Shown here: positions 1 to 8,067 of the stretch, one piece after another
Layout of the letters: each line of letters opens with the position of its first letter
How positions within the stretch are numbered: the first letter of the stretch is position 1
NCBI GenBank assembly: GCA_035640475.1
Contig: DASQWC010000037.1
Coordinates: 1 to 26,454, forward strand
Length of the DNA: 26,454 bases
DNA from: DASQWC01 sp035640475
Lineage (GTDB): Bacteria > Actinomycetota > JAICYB01
Reading direction: 5' to 3'
Notes under the pieces: model-generated
Database searches by the model: none
Seen by the model: only the letters and a program-made list of their open reading frames with translations
Told to the model about the DNA's origin: nothing
Made by a program: the position numbers and the translations under genes

Positions 1-768
1 AACCTTCTCCGGTGCCGGCGGCGCTCCGCCGAAGTCGTACGACTCGGCGGGACGGCCCGAAGCAACCTCCGTATTCGCGGCATAGTCGGACGTCTCGCAC
101 GCGACGAAGGTGTCCTCGCCGCTGGCGCACGGCTGGGTGAACTCGTGGTTGACCGTGCCACCGATCGCGCCGGGATCGGCCTCGATCTGCGTCGGTGACA
201 AGCCGCAGCGCGCGAAGGCAGCGTGGTAGGCGGCCTCCATCTTCTTGTAGCTCACGCGTAGGCCGTCCTCATCGACGTCGAAGGAGTAGGCGTCCTTCAT
301 GAGGAACTCGCGGCAGCGGAGCAGGCCGCCGCGCGGGCGGGGCTCGTCCCGGAACTTCCACTGGATGTGGTACGGGATCTTCGGAAGATCGCGGTACGAA
401 GGAAGCTCTGTCGACGCGAGGAACGAAATCATCTCCTCGTGCGTGGGGGCGAGGCAGAAGTCGCGCTCGGAGCGATCCTTGAGCCGGTAGAGCACGGGGC
501 CGTAGTCGTCCCACCGGCCGCTCTTCTGCCAGAGATCGCCGGGCTGGAGAAGCGACATGAGCAACTCGACCGCGCCGGCCCGGTCCATCTCCTCGCGGAC
601 GATCTGTTCGACGTTGCGCAGCACTCGATGTCCGAGTGGGAGCCAGGCGTAGACGCCGGCCGCGACACGCCGAATGAACGCGCCGCGCACCAGCAGCTTG
701 TGCGACGGGATCTCCGCGTCGGCCGGAGCGTCGCGCAGCGTTTGTCCGAAGAGGTTCCCCGCTCGCAT
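1..768 (-). CDS. proS: Prolyl-tRNA synthetase, N-terminal 256 residues (cut by window edge)
   Basis: Class II aminoacyl-tRNA synthetase that charges tRNA-Pro with proline in the cytoplasm. The frame is open from the ATG at 768 to base 1, giving 256 codons with no stop, so the C-terminal part (rest of the editing insertion, motif 3 and anticodon domain) lies outside the window. Visible signatures: the N-terminal SHKLLVRGAFIRR stretch (res 22-34), motif 1 region AGVYAWLPLG (37-46), the proline-site loop APTHEE (107-112), and motif 2 WKFRDEPRPRGGLLRCREF (137-155) followed by MKDAYSF. Residues from about 195 (DPGAIGG, HEF, SGEDT, DYAAN) match the start of the INS editing domain of the bacterial-type enzyme. 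It is the last gene of the rpsB-ispG run, 15 bases after the ispG stop. No clear ribosome binding site is visible, so it may depend on translational coupling. The identification is secure. Confidence 0.95.
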   Translation of the reverse strand, partial: MRAGNLFGQTLRDAPADAEIPSHKLLVRGAFIRRVAAGVYAWLPLGHRVLRNVEQIVREEMDRAGAVELLMSLLQPGDLWQKSGRWDDYGPVLYRLKDRSERDFCLAPTHEEMISFLASTELPSYRDLPKIPYHIQWKFRDEPRPRGGLLRCREFLMKDAYSFDVDEDGLRVSYKKMEAAYHAAFARCGLSPTQIEADPGAIGGTVNHEFTQPCASGEDTFVACETSDYAANTEVASGRPAESYDFGGAPPAPEKV

Positions 769-783
769 GTCAGACGAGCGTAG

Positions 784-1908
784 CTACTGCAACCCGACGA
801 CGGGGAGACGCTTGCGCTCTCCGTTGTCCGTTTCGGCCGCGGTCTTCTGCACTTCTTCGAGCAGCACGTCGAGCATCTCCTCCGGTCCGACCTCGCGTAC
901 CCGCTGGCCCTTGCGGAAGATCGTCCCGCCGTGCTTCGTGAGCGCCAGGCCGACGTCGGCCCCGCGCGCTTCCCCGGGCCCGTTGACCAGACACCCCATC
1001 ACTGCGACCTGAATCGGGGAGCGCATCTCGGCCAGCGCCTCCTCGACCTTGGTCGCGATGTCGATGACGTTTCCCTCGACGCGGCCGCAGGTCGGACACG
1101 CGACGACGTCGACGCCTTCGCGCCGGAGGCCGAGCGCTTGCAGGATGGCCTTGCCCGCTTTCACTTCCTCGAGCGGGTCGGCGGCGAGTGAGACGCGGAT
1201 CGTGTCGCCGATACCTTCGGCGAGCAGCGTCCCGATTCCCACAGCCGACTTCACGCTGCCGCCGTAGGCCGTGCCGGCCTCCGTGACACCGAGGTGCAGC
1301 GGGTGATCCGTCTTCTCCGAGAGCAACCGGTACGACTGGACCATCTGCCAGGCATCGCTGTGCTTCACCGAGATCTTGATGTCGTTGAACCCTTCTTCCT
1401 CGAGCAGCGCGACCTCCCACAGCGCGGACTCCACAAGCGCCTCCGGAGTCGGACCGCCGTGGCGCTCGAGGAATTGTGTGTGGAGCGAGCCGGCGTTCGC
1501 GCCCACGCGGATCGGAATGCCCCGATCCTTTGCCTCGCGTGCCACGTCGCGGATCTTCTGCGGGTCCTTGATGTTGCCGGGGTTGAGCCGCAGTGCGTCG
1601 ACACCGAGCTCCAGGGCTTTGAGCGCCAAGTCGTGGCGGAAATGAATATCGGCGATGATCGGCGGCGGATTCTGAGACGACGACAACACCCACATCGCAA
1701 GGGCGAGACCGTCGACGGATTCGTCGTCCGGCACGGTGATCCGGATGATGTCGGCCCCCGCCGTCGCGAGCGCGAGCACCTGGTCGACGGTCGATCGCGC
1801 ATCCGGTGTGCGCGTCGTCGTCATCGACTGGATCGAGACCGGCGCATCTCCGCCGATGGGAACCGAGCCGACGCGAATCTGTCTCGTTGGACGGCGTTTC
1901 GGGGGCAT
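784..1908 (-). CDS. ispG: 4-hydroxy-3-methylbut-2-en-1-yl diphosphate synthase (flavodoxin/ferredoxin)
   Basis: IspG (GcpE) converts methylerythritol cyclodiphosphate to HMBPP, the penultimate step of the MEP isoprenoid pathway, using a [4Fe-4S] cluster in the cytoplasm. The protein has 374 residues, normal for actinobacteria. It begins with the family hallmark RQIRVGSVPIGGDAPVSIQSM (from res 9), followed by a TIM barrel with ADIHF (86-90) and LRLNPGNI (106-113). The C-terminal cluster domain carries CPTCGR (Cys271, Cys274) and MGCLVNGPGE (Cys306, Glu313), which are the three cysteines and the glutamate that hold the cluster. It sits between rseP (26 bases upstream) and proS (15 bases downstream). 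Dxr, from the same pathway, is encoded two genes upstream. No residue looks missing. Confidence 0.97.
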   Translation of the reverse strand: MPPKRRPTRQIRVGSVPIGGDAPVSIQSMTTTRTPDARSTVDQVLALATAGADIIRITVPDDESVDGLALAMWVLSSSQNPPPIIADIHFRHDLALKALELGVDALRLNPGNIKDPQKIRDVAREAKDRGIPIRVGANAGSLHTQFLERHGGPTPEALVESALWEVALLEEEGFNDIKISVKHSDAWQMVQSYRLLSEKTDHPLHLGVTEAGTAYGGSVKSAVGIGTLLAEGIGDTIRVSLAADPLEEVKAGKAILQALGLRREGVDVVACPTCGRVEGNVIDIATKVEEALAEMRSPIQVAVMGCLVNGPGEARGADVGLALTKHGGTIFRKGQRVREVGPEEMLDVLLEEVQKTAAETDNGERKRLPVVGLQ

Positions 1909-1934
1909 CTCGTGCCCAGGATAAGCCGGTTTTG

Positions 1935-3098
1935 CTAGCGGCCCGGCAGTCGTACGGGCGAGACGATGTCGTAGTAGACGAGCAGCAAGGCGAGCAGTGC
2001 GAGGATGCTCAGCACCACGGCCATGACCGGGACGAGCGCTCGTTGATCGACCGGCTTCCGCCTGACTTTTTCGATGAGCAGGACGAGCAGATGCCCGCCG
2101 TCGAGCGGCGGCAACGGGAACATGTTGAAGACGCCGACGAAAATGTTGATCTGGACGAACAAGAACAGGAACATCGCAATCTGACCCTCGACCGCGAGAT
2201 CGGCGGCCAGCCGTCCGGCACCGATGATCGAGAACGGTCGCTCGTCCGAGGGGCCGTCTCCACTCAAGCCGAGCGTCGAAGGCGAGAACGCCCGCGGCGC
2301 CTGCTGGACGAAACCACGGAACAGCTCGCCCATGACGCGGGCCGATTGCCCCGTCGCCGCGATCGGGTTGAGACGAGTGATCTCGCTGCGCGGAATGATC
2401 CCGATGCGCCCGATCTTCTCCCCGTCCTCTTCGACGACGTAGGGCGTCATCTCGACGGTGCGAAAGCCCCCGTCCTTCCCGCGTACCCGAACGACCAACT
2501 CTTCGCCCGGGCTCGAGCGCAGCACGCGCACCATCTCTTGTCCCGAGGGAATCCGACGACCGTCGATCTCGAGGATCTCGTCGCCCGGACGCAGCTTCGC
2601 TTTCGCGGCCGGAGTGGCCTCGCCGTCGCGTTCCAGCTCGACGGCGTCGATCACGCGTGTCCGTTTGCTCGGATCGGGCAGGCCGACGGCACTAAAGATG
2701 ATCAGCAGGAACACAAAGGCCGACACCATGTGCGTCACCGACCCGGCCCCCAGGACGACGGCGCGCTTCCACGTCGGCGCCGCGCCGAACGAGCGCGCCT
2801 GATCCTCCTCCGAGACCTCCTCGTAGGGCGACATGCCGACGACGCGTACGAAGCCTCCGATCGGGAACGCCTTGATGCCGTACTCGGTCTCCGGTCGCGT
2901 GAGAGGTGCGCCGTCCGGGCCCGTTACCGTCTCGGGGCGCCCCCGCCTCGTCGACCAGATCGTCGGGCCGAACCCGATGAAGAACTTCGACACCTTGATC
3001 TTCGCCCAGCGGGCGGTGATGTAGTGGCCGAACTCGTGGAAGAAGATCGCGAACAACAGCAGGACGACGAACGCGCCGATGCCGAAAGCCGTGGCCAT
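1935..3098 (-). CDS. rseP: RseP-family site-2 intramembrane zinc metalloprotease
   Basis: Membrane protease of the M50B family that cuts transmembrane anti-sigma factors or signal-peptide remnants (regulated intramembrane proteolysis; Rip1 in mycobacteria). The protein has 387 residues. The first membrane segment (about res 8-26) contains the zinc motif HEFGH (Glu is catalytic). A GIKAFPIGGFVRVVGM stretch follows, typical of the family's membrane-associated beta hairpin. A second hydrophobic segment is near 135-155. A single PDZ domain spans roughly 165-245 (LRPGDEILEIDGRRI). The third zinc ligand is in NMFPLPPLDGGH near res 325-337, and a last membrane helix follows. The start ATG is preceded by GAGGAATTC, a fair ribosome binding site. 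The position between dxr and ispG is the common actinobacterial arrangement. Confidence 0.93.
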   Translation of the reverse strand: MATAFGIGAFVVLLLFAIFFHEFGHYITARWAKIKVSKFFIGFGPTIWSTRRGRPETVTGPDGAPLTRPETEYGIKAFPIGGFVRVVGMSPYEEVSEEDQARSFGAAPTWKRAVVLGAGSVTHMVSAFVFLLIIFSAVGLPDPSKRTRVIDAVELERDGEATPAAKAKLRPGDEILEIDGRRIPSGQEMVRVLRSSPGEELVVRVRGKDGGFRTVEMTPYVVEEDGEKIGRIGIIPRSEITRLNPIAATGQSARVMGELFRGFVQQAPRAFSPSTLGLSGDGPSDERPFSIIGAGRLAADLAVEGQIAMFLFLFVQINIFVGVFNMFPLPPLDGGHLLVLLIEKVRRKPVDQRALVPVMAVVLSILALLALLLVYYDIVSPVRLPGR

Positions 3099-3126
3099 TC
3101 AGGAATTCCTCACGAGAAGAGCCAGG

Positions 3127-4302
3127 TTATCCCGCGACGATGGACTTCGCGCGCTCCCGGGCCCAGGCGTCGGCTCGCAGGACGTCCGCGAGCTCGATGC
3201 TCGCCTCCCCGTAGCCGAGCTCGCCCCCGGAGCCGTCGTCGACGACCCGTGCGACGACCTCGGCGATCCGCGGGAACCTCAGACCGCCCGACAAGAACGA
3301 TGCGACGGCAATCTCGTTGGCGGCATTGAGGACGGCCGGCGCGGTGCCCCCGGTGCGTCCTGCTTCGTAGGCGAGCGGTAGGCAACGGAAGACATCCGTA
3401 TCGACGGGCTCGAACGTCAGGGCCGCCATCGTCGTCCAATCGACGTCGTCCGGCTTCCAGTCGGCTCGTGCGGGATGGCCGAGTGCGTAGGCGATCGGCA
3501 CCCGCATGTCCGGGGGGCCGAGCGCGGCTTTCCACGACCCGTCGGTGAACCGAACCAGGCAATGGACGACCGATTGCGGATGGCACACGACATCGATGCA
3601 GCCGAAGCCGAGTCCGAAGAGAACGTTCGCCTCGAGCACCTCGAGACCCTTGTTCATCAACGTGGCCGAGTCGATGGTGATCTTGGCGCCCATGTTCCAC
3701 GTCGGATGCCGCAACGCATCCTCCGGCGTGACCCCTTCGAGCTCGGCGGTCGTCCGTCCGCGGAACGGACCTCCCGACGCGGTCAACACCAGCCGTGCGA
3801 CCGATTCGGAGAGCTCCCCGGCCAGGCACATGTGCGTCGACGCGTGCTCGGAGTCGACGGGAACGAGCTCAGCCCCGGCACGCAGCCGCCGGGCGACGAG
3901 CGGACCGCCCGCGACGCACGACTCTTTGTTTGCGAGCGCGACGCGCCGTCCCGCATCGAGTGACGCCAGCGTCGCCTGCAGACCCGCGGCCCCCACGACG
4001 GCGTTCAGAACGACGTCGGTATCCGGGTCCTTTGCCAGCTCCGTGAGCGCATCTGGCCCGTCGAGCACGTCGACGCCAAACAATCGCTCTCGCGCGGCCG
4101 CCGCGGCATCTGAGTCGACGACCGCAACTCGCCGGGGTCTGAATTTCTCGGCCTGTCGCACGATGGCGTCGGCGTCCGTATGCGCGGCCAGCGCGTGAAC
4201 GCGAAACGACTCGGGAGCACGATCGATGACGTCGAGTGCTTGTGTCCCGATCGAACCCGTCGACCCGAGGATCGTGACCGAACGTGCGCCTATCCGGCCC
4301 AC
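3127..4302 (-). CDS. dxr: 1-deoxy-D-xylulose 5-phosphate reductoisomerase
   Basis: Dxr (IspC) makes MEP from DXP with NADPH and a divalent metal. It is the committed step of the MEP pathway and the fosmidomycin target. From the proposed GTG at 4302 the protein has 391 residues, the usual length. Motifs: NADPH loop GSTGSIG (res 13-19), LANKES, the metal-site segment PVDSEH, TASGGPF, the long conserved stretch HPTWNMGAKITIDSATLMNKGLEV (first residues HPTWNMG), HPQSVVH, and GGTAPAVLNAANEIAV near the C-terminus. There is no ATG before the NADPH loop; GTG 4302 is the first usable start and overlaps the end of cdsA by 13 bases, so translation is probably coupled. The frame stays open further upstream to 4815, but only as antisense-like sequence inside cdsA. 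Two small departures from the common consensus are KESCVAGG and HPQSVVHCL. Confidence 0.94.
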   Translation of the reverse strand: MGRIGARSVTILGSTGSIGTQALDVIDRAPESFRVHALAAHTDADAIVRQAEKFRPRRVAVVDSDAAAAARERLFGVDVLDGPDALTELAKDPDTDVVLNAVVGAAGLQATLASLDAGRRVALANKESCVAGGPLVARRLRAGAELVPVDSEHASTHMCLAGELSESVARLVLTASGGPFRGRTTAELEGVTPEDALRHPTWNMGAKITIDSATLMNKGLEVLEANVLFGLGFGCIDVVCHPQSVVHCLVRFTDGSWKAALGPPDMRVPIAYALGHPARADWKPDDVDWTTMAALTFEPVDTDVFRCLPLAYEAGRTGGTAPAVLNAANEIAVASFLSGGLRFPRIAEVVARVVDDGSGGELGYGEASIELADVLRADAWARERAKSIVAG

Positions 4303-5168
4303 CCCAGAATGCGCAGGACGTAGTACGCAACCGGCGCGTTGAAGATGATCGCGTCGATACGGTCGAAGAATCCGCCGTGGCCGGGAACGAGACTGCCCAT
4401 GTCCTTGACGCCGAGGTCGCGCTTCACGAGCGACTCGACGAGATCGCCGAGCGGCGTCGTCACCGACATGACGAGCGCAAGCTTCACGGCCAGTCCGACG
4501 TCGAACGGGTCGATCAACGGAAGGACCGCCGCCGACAACCCCACCATCACGATTGTCCCGGCGAGGAAGCCCTCCCACGTCTTGCCGGGACTCGTCCGCG
4601 GAGACATCTTGTGCCGCCCGATCTTGCGGCCGATCAGATACGCCGCTGCGTCGTGGACGGCCGACATGCCGACGACGGTGGCCGTGAGCACGAGACCGTT
4701 GCGTCCGCGCAGCAGCAGGATCGCGAATCCGACGAGCAGCGGACCGTAAACGATCCCGAAGTATGTGGACGAGAGCACCGATCGGATCTTGTCGGTCGGC
4801 ACGGTCAGGCCCCACAGCAACAGAAGCGGCAGCGGAAGCACGAGTCCGAGAGCAAGGCCCGGTACACCCCGTGAGTAAGCCCCGGCGAGCGTGACGCCGC
4901 CGCAGATCAGTCCGACCAGTACAACGGGAGCGAAGCCGGCAGCTTTGAGGACTGCGTACAACTCGGCCTGCGCGATAATGATGACAACGAACGCGAGAAC
5001 GAAGAAGGCGATCTTGCCGGCGACGAGCGTTCCGACCATGAGCCCGGCGAGCAAGAGGCCGGTGACGATGGCCATGCCGACCGAGCGTGGCTTGTCGGCC
5101 GAGCCGGCGGCACCGGGCCGTCTGGCGGCGCTCACGGCATCACGTCCGGCCGAAGGGCTCCGACTCAA
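4290..5168 (-). CDS. cdsA: Phosphatidate cytidylyltransferase (CDP-diglyceride synthase)
   Basis: Integral membrane enzyme that makes CDP-diacylglycerol from phosphatidic acid and CTP, the precursor of all major phospholipids. The protein has 292 residues with several hydrophobic helices (roughly 30-75, 85-120, 130-160, 195-225). The C-terminal family signature starts at Ser246: KR-x4-KD, then PGHGGFFDRID, with the metal-binding aspartates. SPGKTWEGFLAG further upstream is also a family hallmark. The longest frame starts at a TTG whose bases overlap the frr stop (TTGA, 5165-5168). An AAGGAG and a GGGAG lie just upstream within the end of frr, supporting that start. A GTG 11 codons later is an alternative. 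The first 30 residues are polar and poorly conserved in this family, so the exact start is uncertain. Confidence 0.93.
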   Translation of the reverse strand: MSRSPSAGRDAVSAARRPGAAGSADKPRSVGMAIVTGLLLAGLMVGTLVAGKIAFFVLAFVVIIIAQAELYAVLKAAGFAPVVLVGLICGGVTLAGAYSRGVPGLALGLVLPLPLLLLWGLTVPTDKIRSVLSSTYFGIVYGPLLVGFAILLLRGRNGLVLTATVVGMSAVHDAAAYLIGRKIGRHKMSPRTSPGKTWEGFLAGTIVMVGLSAAVLPLIDPFDVGLAVKLALVMSVTTPLGDLVESLVKRDLGVKDMGSLVPGHGGFFDRIDAIIFNAPVAYYVLRILGWAG

Positions 5169-5734
5169 ATCTCCCTGAGCTCCTTCTCCTTGCGCTCGAG
5201 GAGCTTGTCGATCTCGACGACGTGCTGGTCGGTCTCGCGCTGAAGGTCTTTCTCGGCCCGGCGCAGCTCGTCCTCGGAGATCCCGCCGGACTTCTGAAGG
5301 CGCTCGAGTTCTTCCTTGGCGTGACGGCGGACGTTGCGAACAGCGACTCGTCCTTCCTCGGCCCGGTGGTGCGCGACCTTGATGAGTTCCTTTCGCGTCT
5401 CTTCGGTGAGCTGCGGGAACGGAAGCCGGATGACGTTGCCGTCGTTGGAGGGCGTGACGCCGAGATCCGACTTCATGATCGCCTTCTCGATCGCGCCGAT
5501 CGTGCTCTTGTCGTACGGCTGAACGACGAGCAGGCGAGGCTCCGGAACGTTGATCGTCGCGAGCTGATTCAGCGGGGTTTGCGTCCCGTAGGCGTCGATG
5601 GGCAGCTTCTCGACGAACGCAGGTGATGCTCTGCCCGTGCGGAGCGTGTTGAGATCGTCGTGCGTCACTTCCGCGGCCTTGCGCATCTTCTCGTCGGCGG
5701 AACGCAGAACGGTTTGCGCCTCAGGTGTCGACAT
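5165..5734 (-). CDS. frr: Ribosome recycling factor
   Basis: RRF works with EF-G to split post-termination ribosomes. The protein has 189 residues, close to the usual 185. The three-helix-bundle domain I is made from the N-terminal helix (DEKMRKAAEVTHDDLNTLRTGRASPAFVE) and the two C-terminal helices (about 110-185). Domain II (about 32-105) has the typical GTQTPLNQLATINVPEPRLLVVQPYD, DKSTIGAIEKAI, SDLGVTPSNDGNVIRLPFP and LTEETRKEL segments. A GGGGGAT ribosome binding site sits 2 bases before the ATG. It begins 14 bases after the pyrH stop and its stop overlaps the cdsA start. There is nothing unusual in the protein. Confidence 0.97.
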   Translation of the reverse strand: MSTPEAQTVLRSADEKMRKAAEVTHDDLNTLRTGRASPAFVEKLPIDAYGTQTPLNQLATINVPEPRLLVVQPYDKSTIGAIEKAIMKSDLGVTPSNDGNVIRLPFPQLTEETRKELIKVAHHRAEEGRVAVRNVRRHAKEELERLQKSGGISEDELRRAEKDLQRETDQHVVEIDKLLERKEKELREI

Positions 5735-5748
5735 CGATCCCCCGCTCT

Positions 5749-6498
5749 TTAGTGGACGACCGAGCCGATCGCATCGCCTCGCACGACTCGCTCGATCGTC
5801 CCGGCTTCAAGGAAGTTGAAAACGTGAATTGGGAGCCCATAGTCCTTGCAGAGTGCGATCGCAGTTGCGTCCATCACCTTGAGGTCCCGCTCCAGCACCT
5901 CCATGTAGGTGAGATCCGTGAGCAGTTTTGCTTCCGAGTTCGCCTCGGGATCGCTGTCGAACACTCCACCGACGCGTTTGCCGACGAGGATCGCCTCGGC
6001 TCCGACCTCGAGCGCACGGAGCACTGCCGGCGTATCCGTCGTGAAGTACGGGTTTCCCGTTCCGGCTGCGAAGACGACGACCCGGCCCTTCTCGAGATGG
6101 CGTATCGCGCGGCCGCGAATGAACGGCTCGGCGATCTCCTGCATCCAGATCGCCGTCTGCACCCTCGTCTCGACGTCCTCATGCTCGAGCGCGTCGCGCA
6201 GTGCGAGTGCGTTGATGACCGTCGCGAGCATGCCCATGTAGTCGGCGGATGCTCGGTCCATGCCGGCCTGCTCGGCTTCGGAGCCGCGCAGAATGTTTCC
6301 GCCACCCACGACCGTCGCGACTTCGAGACCGAGCCTGTGAACAAGCGCAATCTGGCTCGCGATGTGCGCGACGGTCGGAAAGTCCAACCCAAAGCCGTTC
6401 GCGGACGCGAAGGACTCGCCGGATACCTTCAGGAGAACGCGCCGATAGCGAAGGGAGCCGGTCTGGGCCGGTGACTCCGCCTTCGGCTCTGTTTTCAC
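5749..6498 (-). CDS. pyrH: UMP kinase
   Basis: PyrH phosphorylates UMP to UDP with ATP in pyrimidine biosynthesis. It belongs to the amino-acid-kinase fold and is normally a hexamer regulated by GTP and UTP. The GTG at 6498 is chosen because a strong GGGAGG lies 3 bases before it, right after the tsf stop; it gives 249 residues. The frame continues upstream to 6807, but that part is only a shadow of tsf. Motifs: LLKVSGESF (res 22-30), VVGGGNILRG, DYMGMLATVINALAL, ETRVQTAI, GRVVVFAAGTGNPYFTTDTPAVLRA, the VGGVFDSDP segment, and the C-terminal DATAIALCKDYGLPIHVFN. The first 16 residues are a short non-conserved extension, as in other actinobacterial PyrH. Confidence 0.96.
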   Translation of the reverse strand: MKTEPKAESPAQTGSLRYRRVLLKVSGESFASANGFGLDFPTVAHIASQIALVHRLGLEVATVVGGGNILRGSEAEQAGMDRASADYMGMLATVINALALRDALEHEDVETRVQTAIWMQEIAEPFIRGRAIRHLEKGRVVVFAAGTGNPYFTTDTPAVLRALEVGAEAILVGKRVGGVFDSDPEANSEAKLLTDLTYMEVLERDLKVMDATAIALCKDYGLPIHVFNFLEAGTIERVVRGDAIGSVVH

Positions 6499-6511
6499 TA
6501 TCCTCCCGGCG

Positions 6512-7126
6512 CTAATCCAGGCTTTCGGCGACCTCGAAGCGGACGAACCTGCGCACGCCCACGTTCTCGCCCGTCTTCGCGGCGTACGAAGCGACGAGCT
6601 GGCCGATCGTTTGCTTGTCGTCCCGCACCCACACCTGCTCGAGCAAGCAGAACTGCTTGGCGAACTTCTTGACGGCACCCTCGGTCGCTTGCGCGATGAC
6701 CTTTTCGGGTTTGCCCTCGACTTTCTTGCGTGCCAGCTCACGCTCCTGCTCGAGCACTTCCTCCGGGACGTCCTCGATGGATAGGTACGCGGGTTTGGCT
6801 GCCGCAATGTGCATCGCGACCTCGCGCGCGAGCGTGTTCACGTCCTCGGTCATGGCCACGAAGTCGGTTTCGGTCGACACCTCGACCATCACGCCGATTC
6901 GCGGCGGAACCCCGGGCTTCGGCGCGTGCAGGTACGAGTAGATGAGCCCTTCGCTCGTCTCGCGTCCCTTGCGCTTTGCGGCATCCGCGAGGCCGCGCTC
7001 GCGCAAGATCGTGCGCGCTTTGTCGAAGTTGCCGGCAGCGTCTTGGAGCGCCTTCTTGCAATCCATCATCCCGGCGCCGGTCTCCTGCCGGAGCTTGGCG
7101 ACGTCGGCGGCTTTGATGTCTGCCAT
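6512..7126 (-). CDS. tsf: Elongation factor Ts, short form
   Basis: EF-Ts is the nucleotide exchange factor for EF-Tu. The N-terminal UBA-like domain (res 1-55) contains the signature LRQETGAGMMDCKKAL, and the core has STETDFVAM, the segment that contacts the EF-Tu magnesium site. It ends with the C-terminal module ending RRFVRFEVAES. At 204 residues it is shorter than the roughly 270-residue EF-Ts of many actinobacteria and resembles the short form known from Thermus (about 196 residues), which has only one core subdomain and dimerises. There is no frameshift: the frame runs cleanly from an ATG sharing one base with the rpsB stop (TGATG) to a stop 13 bases before pyrH. Likely function is normal exchange on EF-Tu. 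Confidence 0.95.
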   Translation of the reverse strand: MADIKAADVAKLRQETGAGMMDCKKALQDAAGNFDKARTILRERGLADAAKRKGRETSEGLIYSYLHAPKPGVPPRIGVMVEVSTETDFVAMTEDVNTLAREVAMHIAAAKPAYLSIEDVPEEVLEQERELARKKVEGKPEKVIAQATEGAVKKFAKQFCLLEQVWVRDDKQTIGQLVASYAAKTGENVGVRRFVRFEVAESLD

Positions 7127-7974
7127 CAGGAACTTGCCTCCTCGGCGACGGGGACCGGTTCGCCGCCGCCATCACTCTCGGTCTTGGGTGCGGGCGCGGC
7201 CTCCGAAGCTTCGGCCGCCGCCTCCACGAGCTCCTCGAGCTCGACGTCGGCGCCACCCGCCGGTTCGTCCGGCTCGAATACCTGCGAAGGACGAAGCGCT
7301 TTGCCGCCGAGCACAGCGTCGGAGATGACTTGGCACATGAGGTTGGCGGCGCGGATTGCGTCATCGTTGCCGGGAATCGGGTAGTCCACCTCGTCCGGGT
7401 CGCAATTGGTATCGACGACGGCCACGATCGGGATCCCGAGGCGGCGGGCTTCCGCGACGGCGATCTGTTCCTTCTTGGTGTCCACGACGAACAGGACGTC
7501 GGGAAGCTCGCCCATCTCGGCTATCCCATACAGGTTGCGCTCGAGCTTCTCCCGCTCGTGGCGCAGCCTCAGGATCTCCTTCTTGGGGAGCGTCTCGTGC
7601 AGGCTCTGCTCCTCCATGTCCTTCAGTTGCTGGAGCCTATCGATCCGGTGCTTGATCGTCTGGAAGTTCGTGAGCGTGCCGCCGAGCCAGCGGAGATTGA
7701 CGTAGGGCATCCCGCACTGGGCCGCGCACTGCTCGACCGACTCTTGGGCTTGCTTCTTCGTCCCGACGAAGAGAATCGTTCCGCCCTCGGCCGCCTTGTC
7801 GCGGACGAAGTCGAAGGCGACTTCGAGCAACTGCAGCGTCTGTTCGAGGTCGATGATGTAGATGCCGTTGCGCTCGCCGAAGATGAATGGCTTCATCTTG
7901 GGATTCCAACGGCGGGTTTGGTGCCCAAAATGGACACCCGCTTCGAGAAGCTGCCGCTTGGTTACTGGCGGCAT
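7126..7974 (-). CDS. rpsB: 30S ribosomal protein S2
   Basis: Structural protein of the small ribosomal subunit. The protein has 282 residues. The conserved body (1-235) shows LLEAGVHFGHQTRRWNPKMKPFIFGERNGIYIIDL, FVGTKKQAQ, RWLGGTLTNF, LPDVLFVVDTKKE, EARRLGIPIVAVVDTNCDPD and IPGNDDAIRA. The last 45 or so residues are an acidic Ala/Glu/Pro-rich tail, common in actinobacterial S2 and probably disordered. The start ATG has a good ribosome binding site (GGAAGGAG at 7984-7991, 9 bases upstream). It is the first gene of the housekeeping run and is followed directly by tsf with a one-base overlap. Confidence 0.97.
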   Translation of the reverse strand: MPPVTKRQLLEAGVHFGHQTRRWNPKMKPFIFGERNGIYIIDLEQTLQLLEVAFDFVRDKAAEGGTILFVGTKKQAQESVEQCAAQCGMPYVNLRWLGGTLTNFQTIKHRIDRLQQLKDMEEQSLHETLPKKEILRLRHEREKLERNLYGIAEMGELPDVLFVVDTKKEQIAVAEARRLGIPIVAVVDTNCDPDEVDYPIPGNDDAIRAANLMCQVISDAVLGGKALRPSQVFEPDEPAGGADVELEELVEAAAEASEAAPAPKTESDGGGEPVPVAEEASS

Positions 7975-8067
7975 CGCGTACCACTCCTTCCGGTTCTTCC
8001 TCCGCCTAGTGCCTGTACACCGGAAGCCAACTAGGCGTGCGTATTTGCCCTATGGGGCTCTGCGAGT
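7975..8067 (-). promoter_or_regulatory. rpsB upstream region and ribosome binding site
   Basis: These 93 bases lie between the xerC stop and the rpsB start. The only element I can define is the GGAAGGAG ribosome binding site at 7984-7991. A promoter for the rpsB-tsf-pyrH run, and possibly an S2-responsive leader, would be expected here from other bacteria, but no convincing -35/-10 pair or structured RNA stood out. Read-through from xerC is also possible. Confidence 0.4.

Noticed and set aside
1806..3329. Long open frame on the plus strand (507 codons) opposite rseP and ispG
   Set aside because: It is rich in Arg, Asp and Glu without any domain and is the mirror of high-GC codon use in well-identified minus-strand genes.
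4303..4815. Upstream extension of dxr inside cdsA
   Set aside because: The Dxr NADPH loop normally lies near the N-terminus; the extension is an out-of-frame reading of cdsA.
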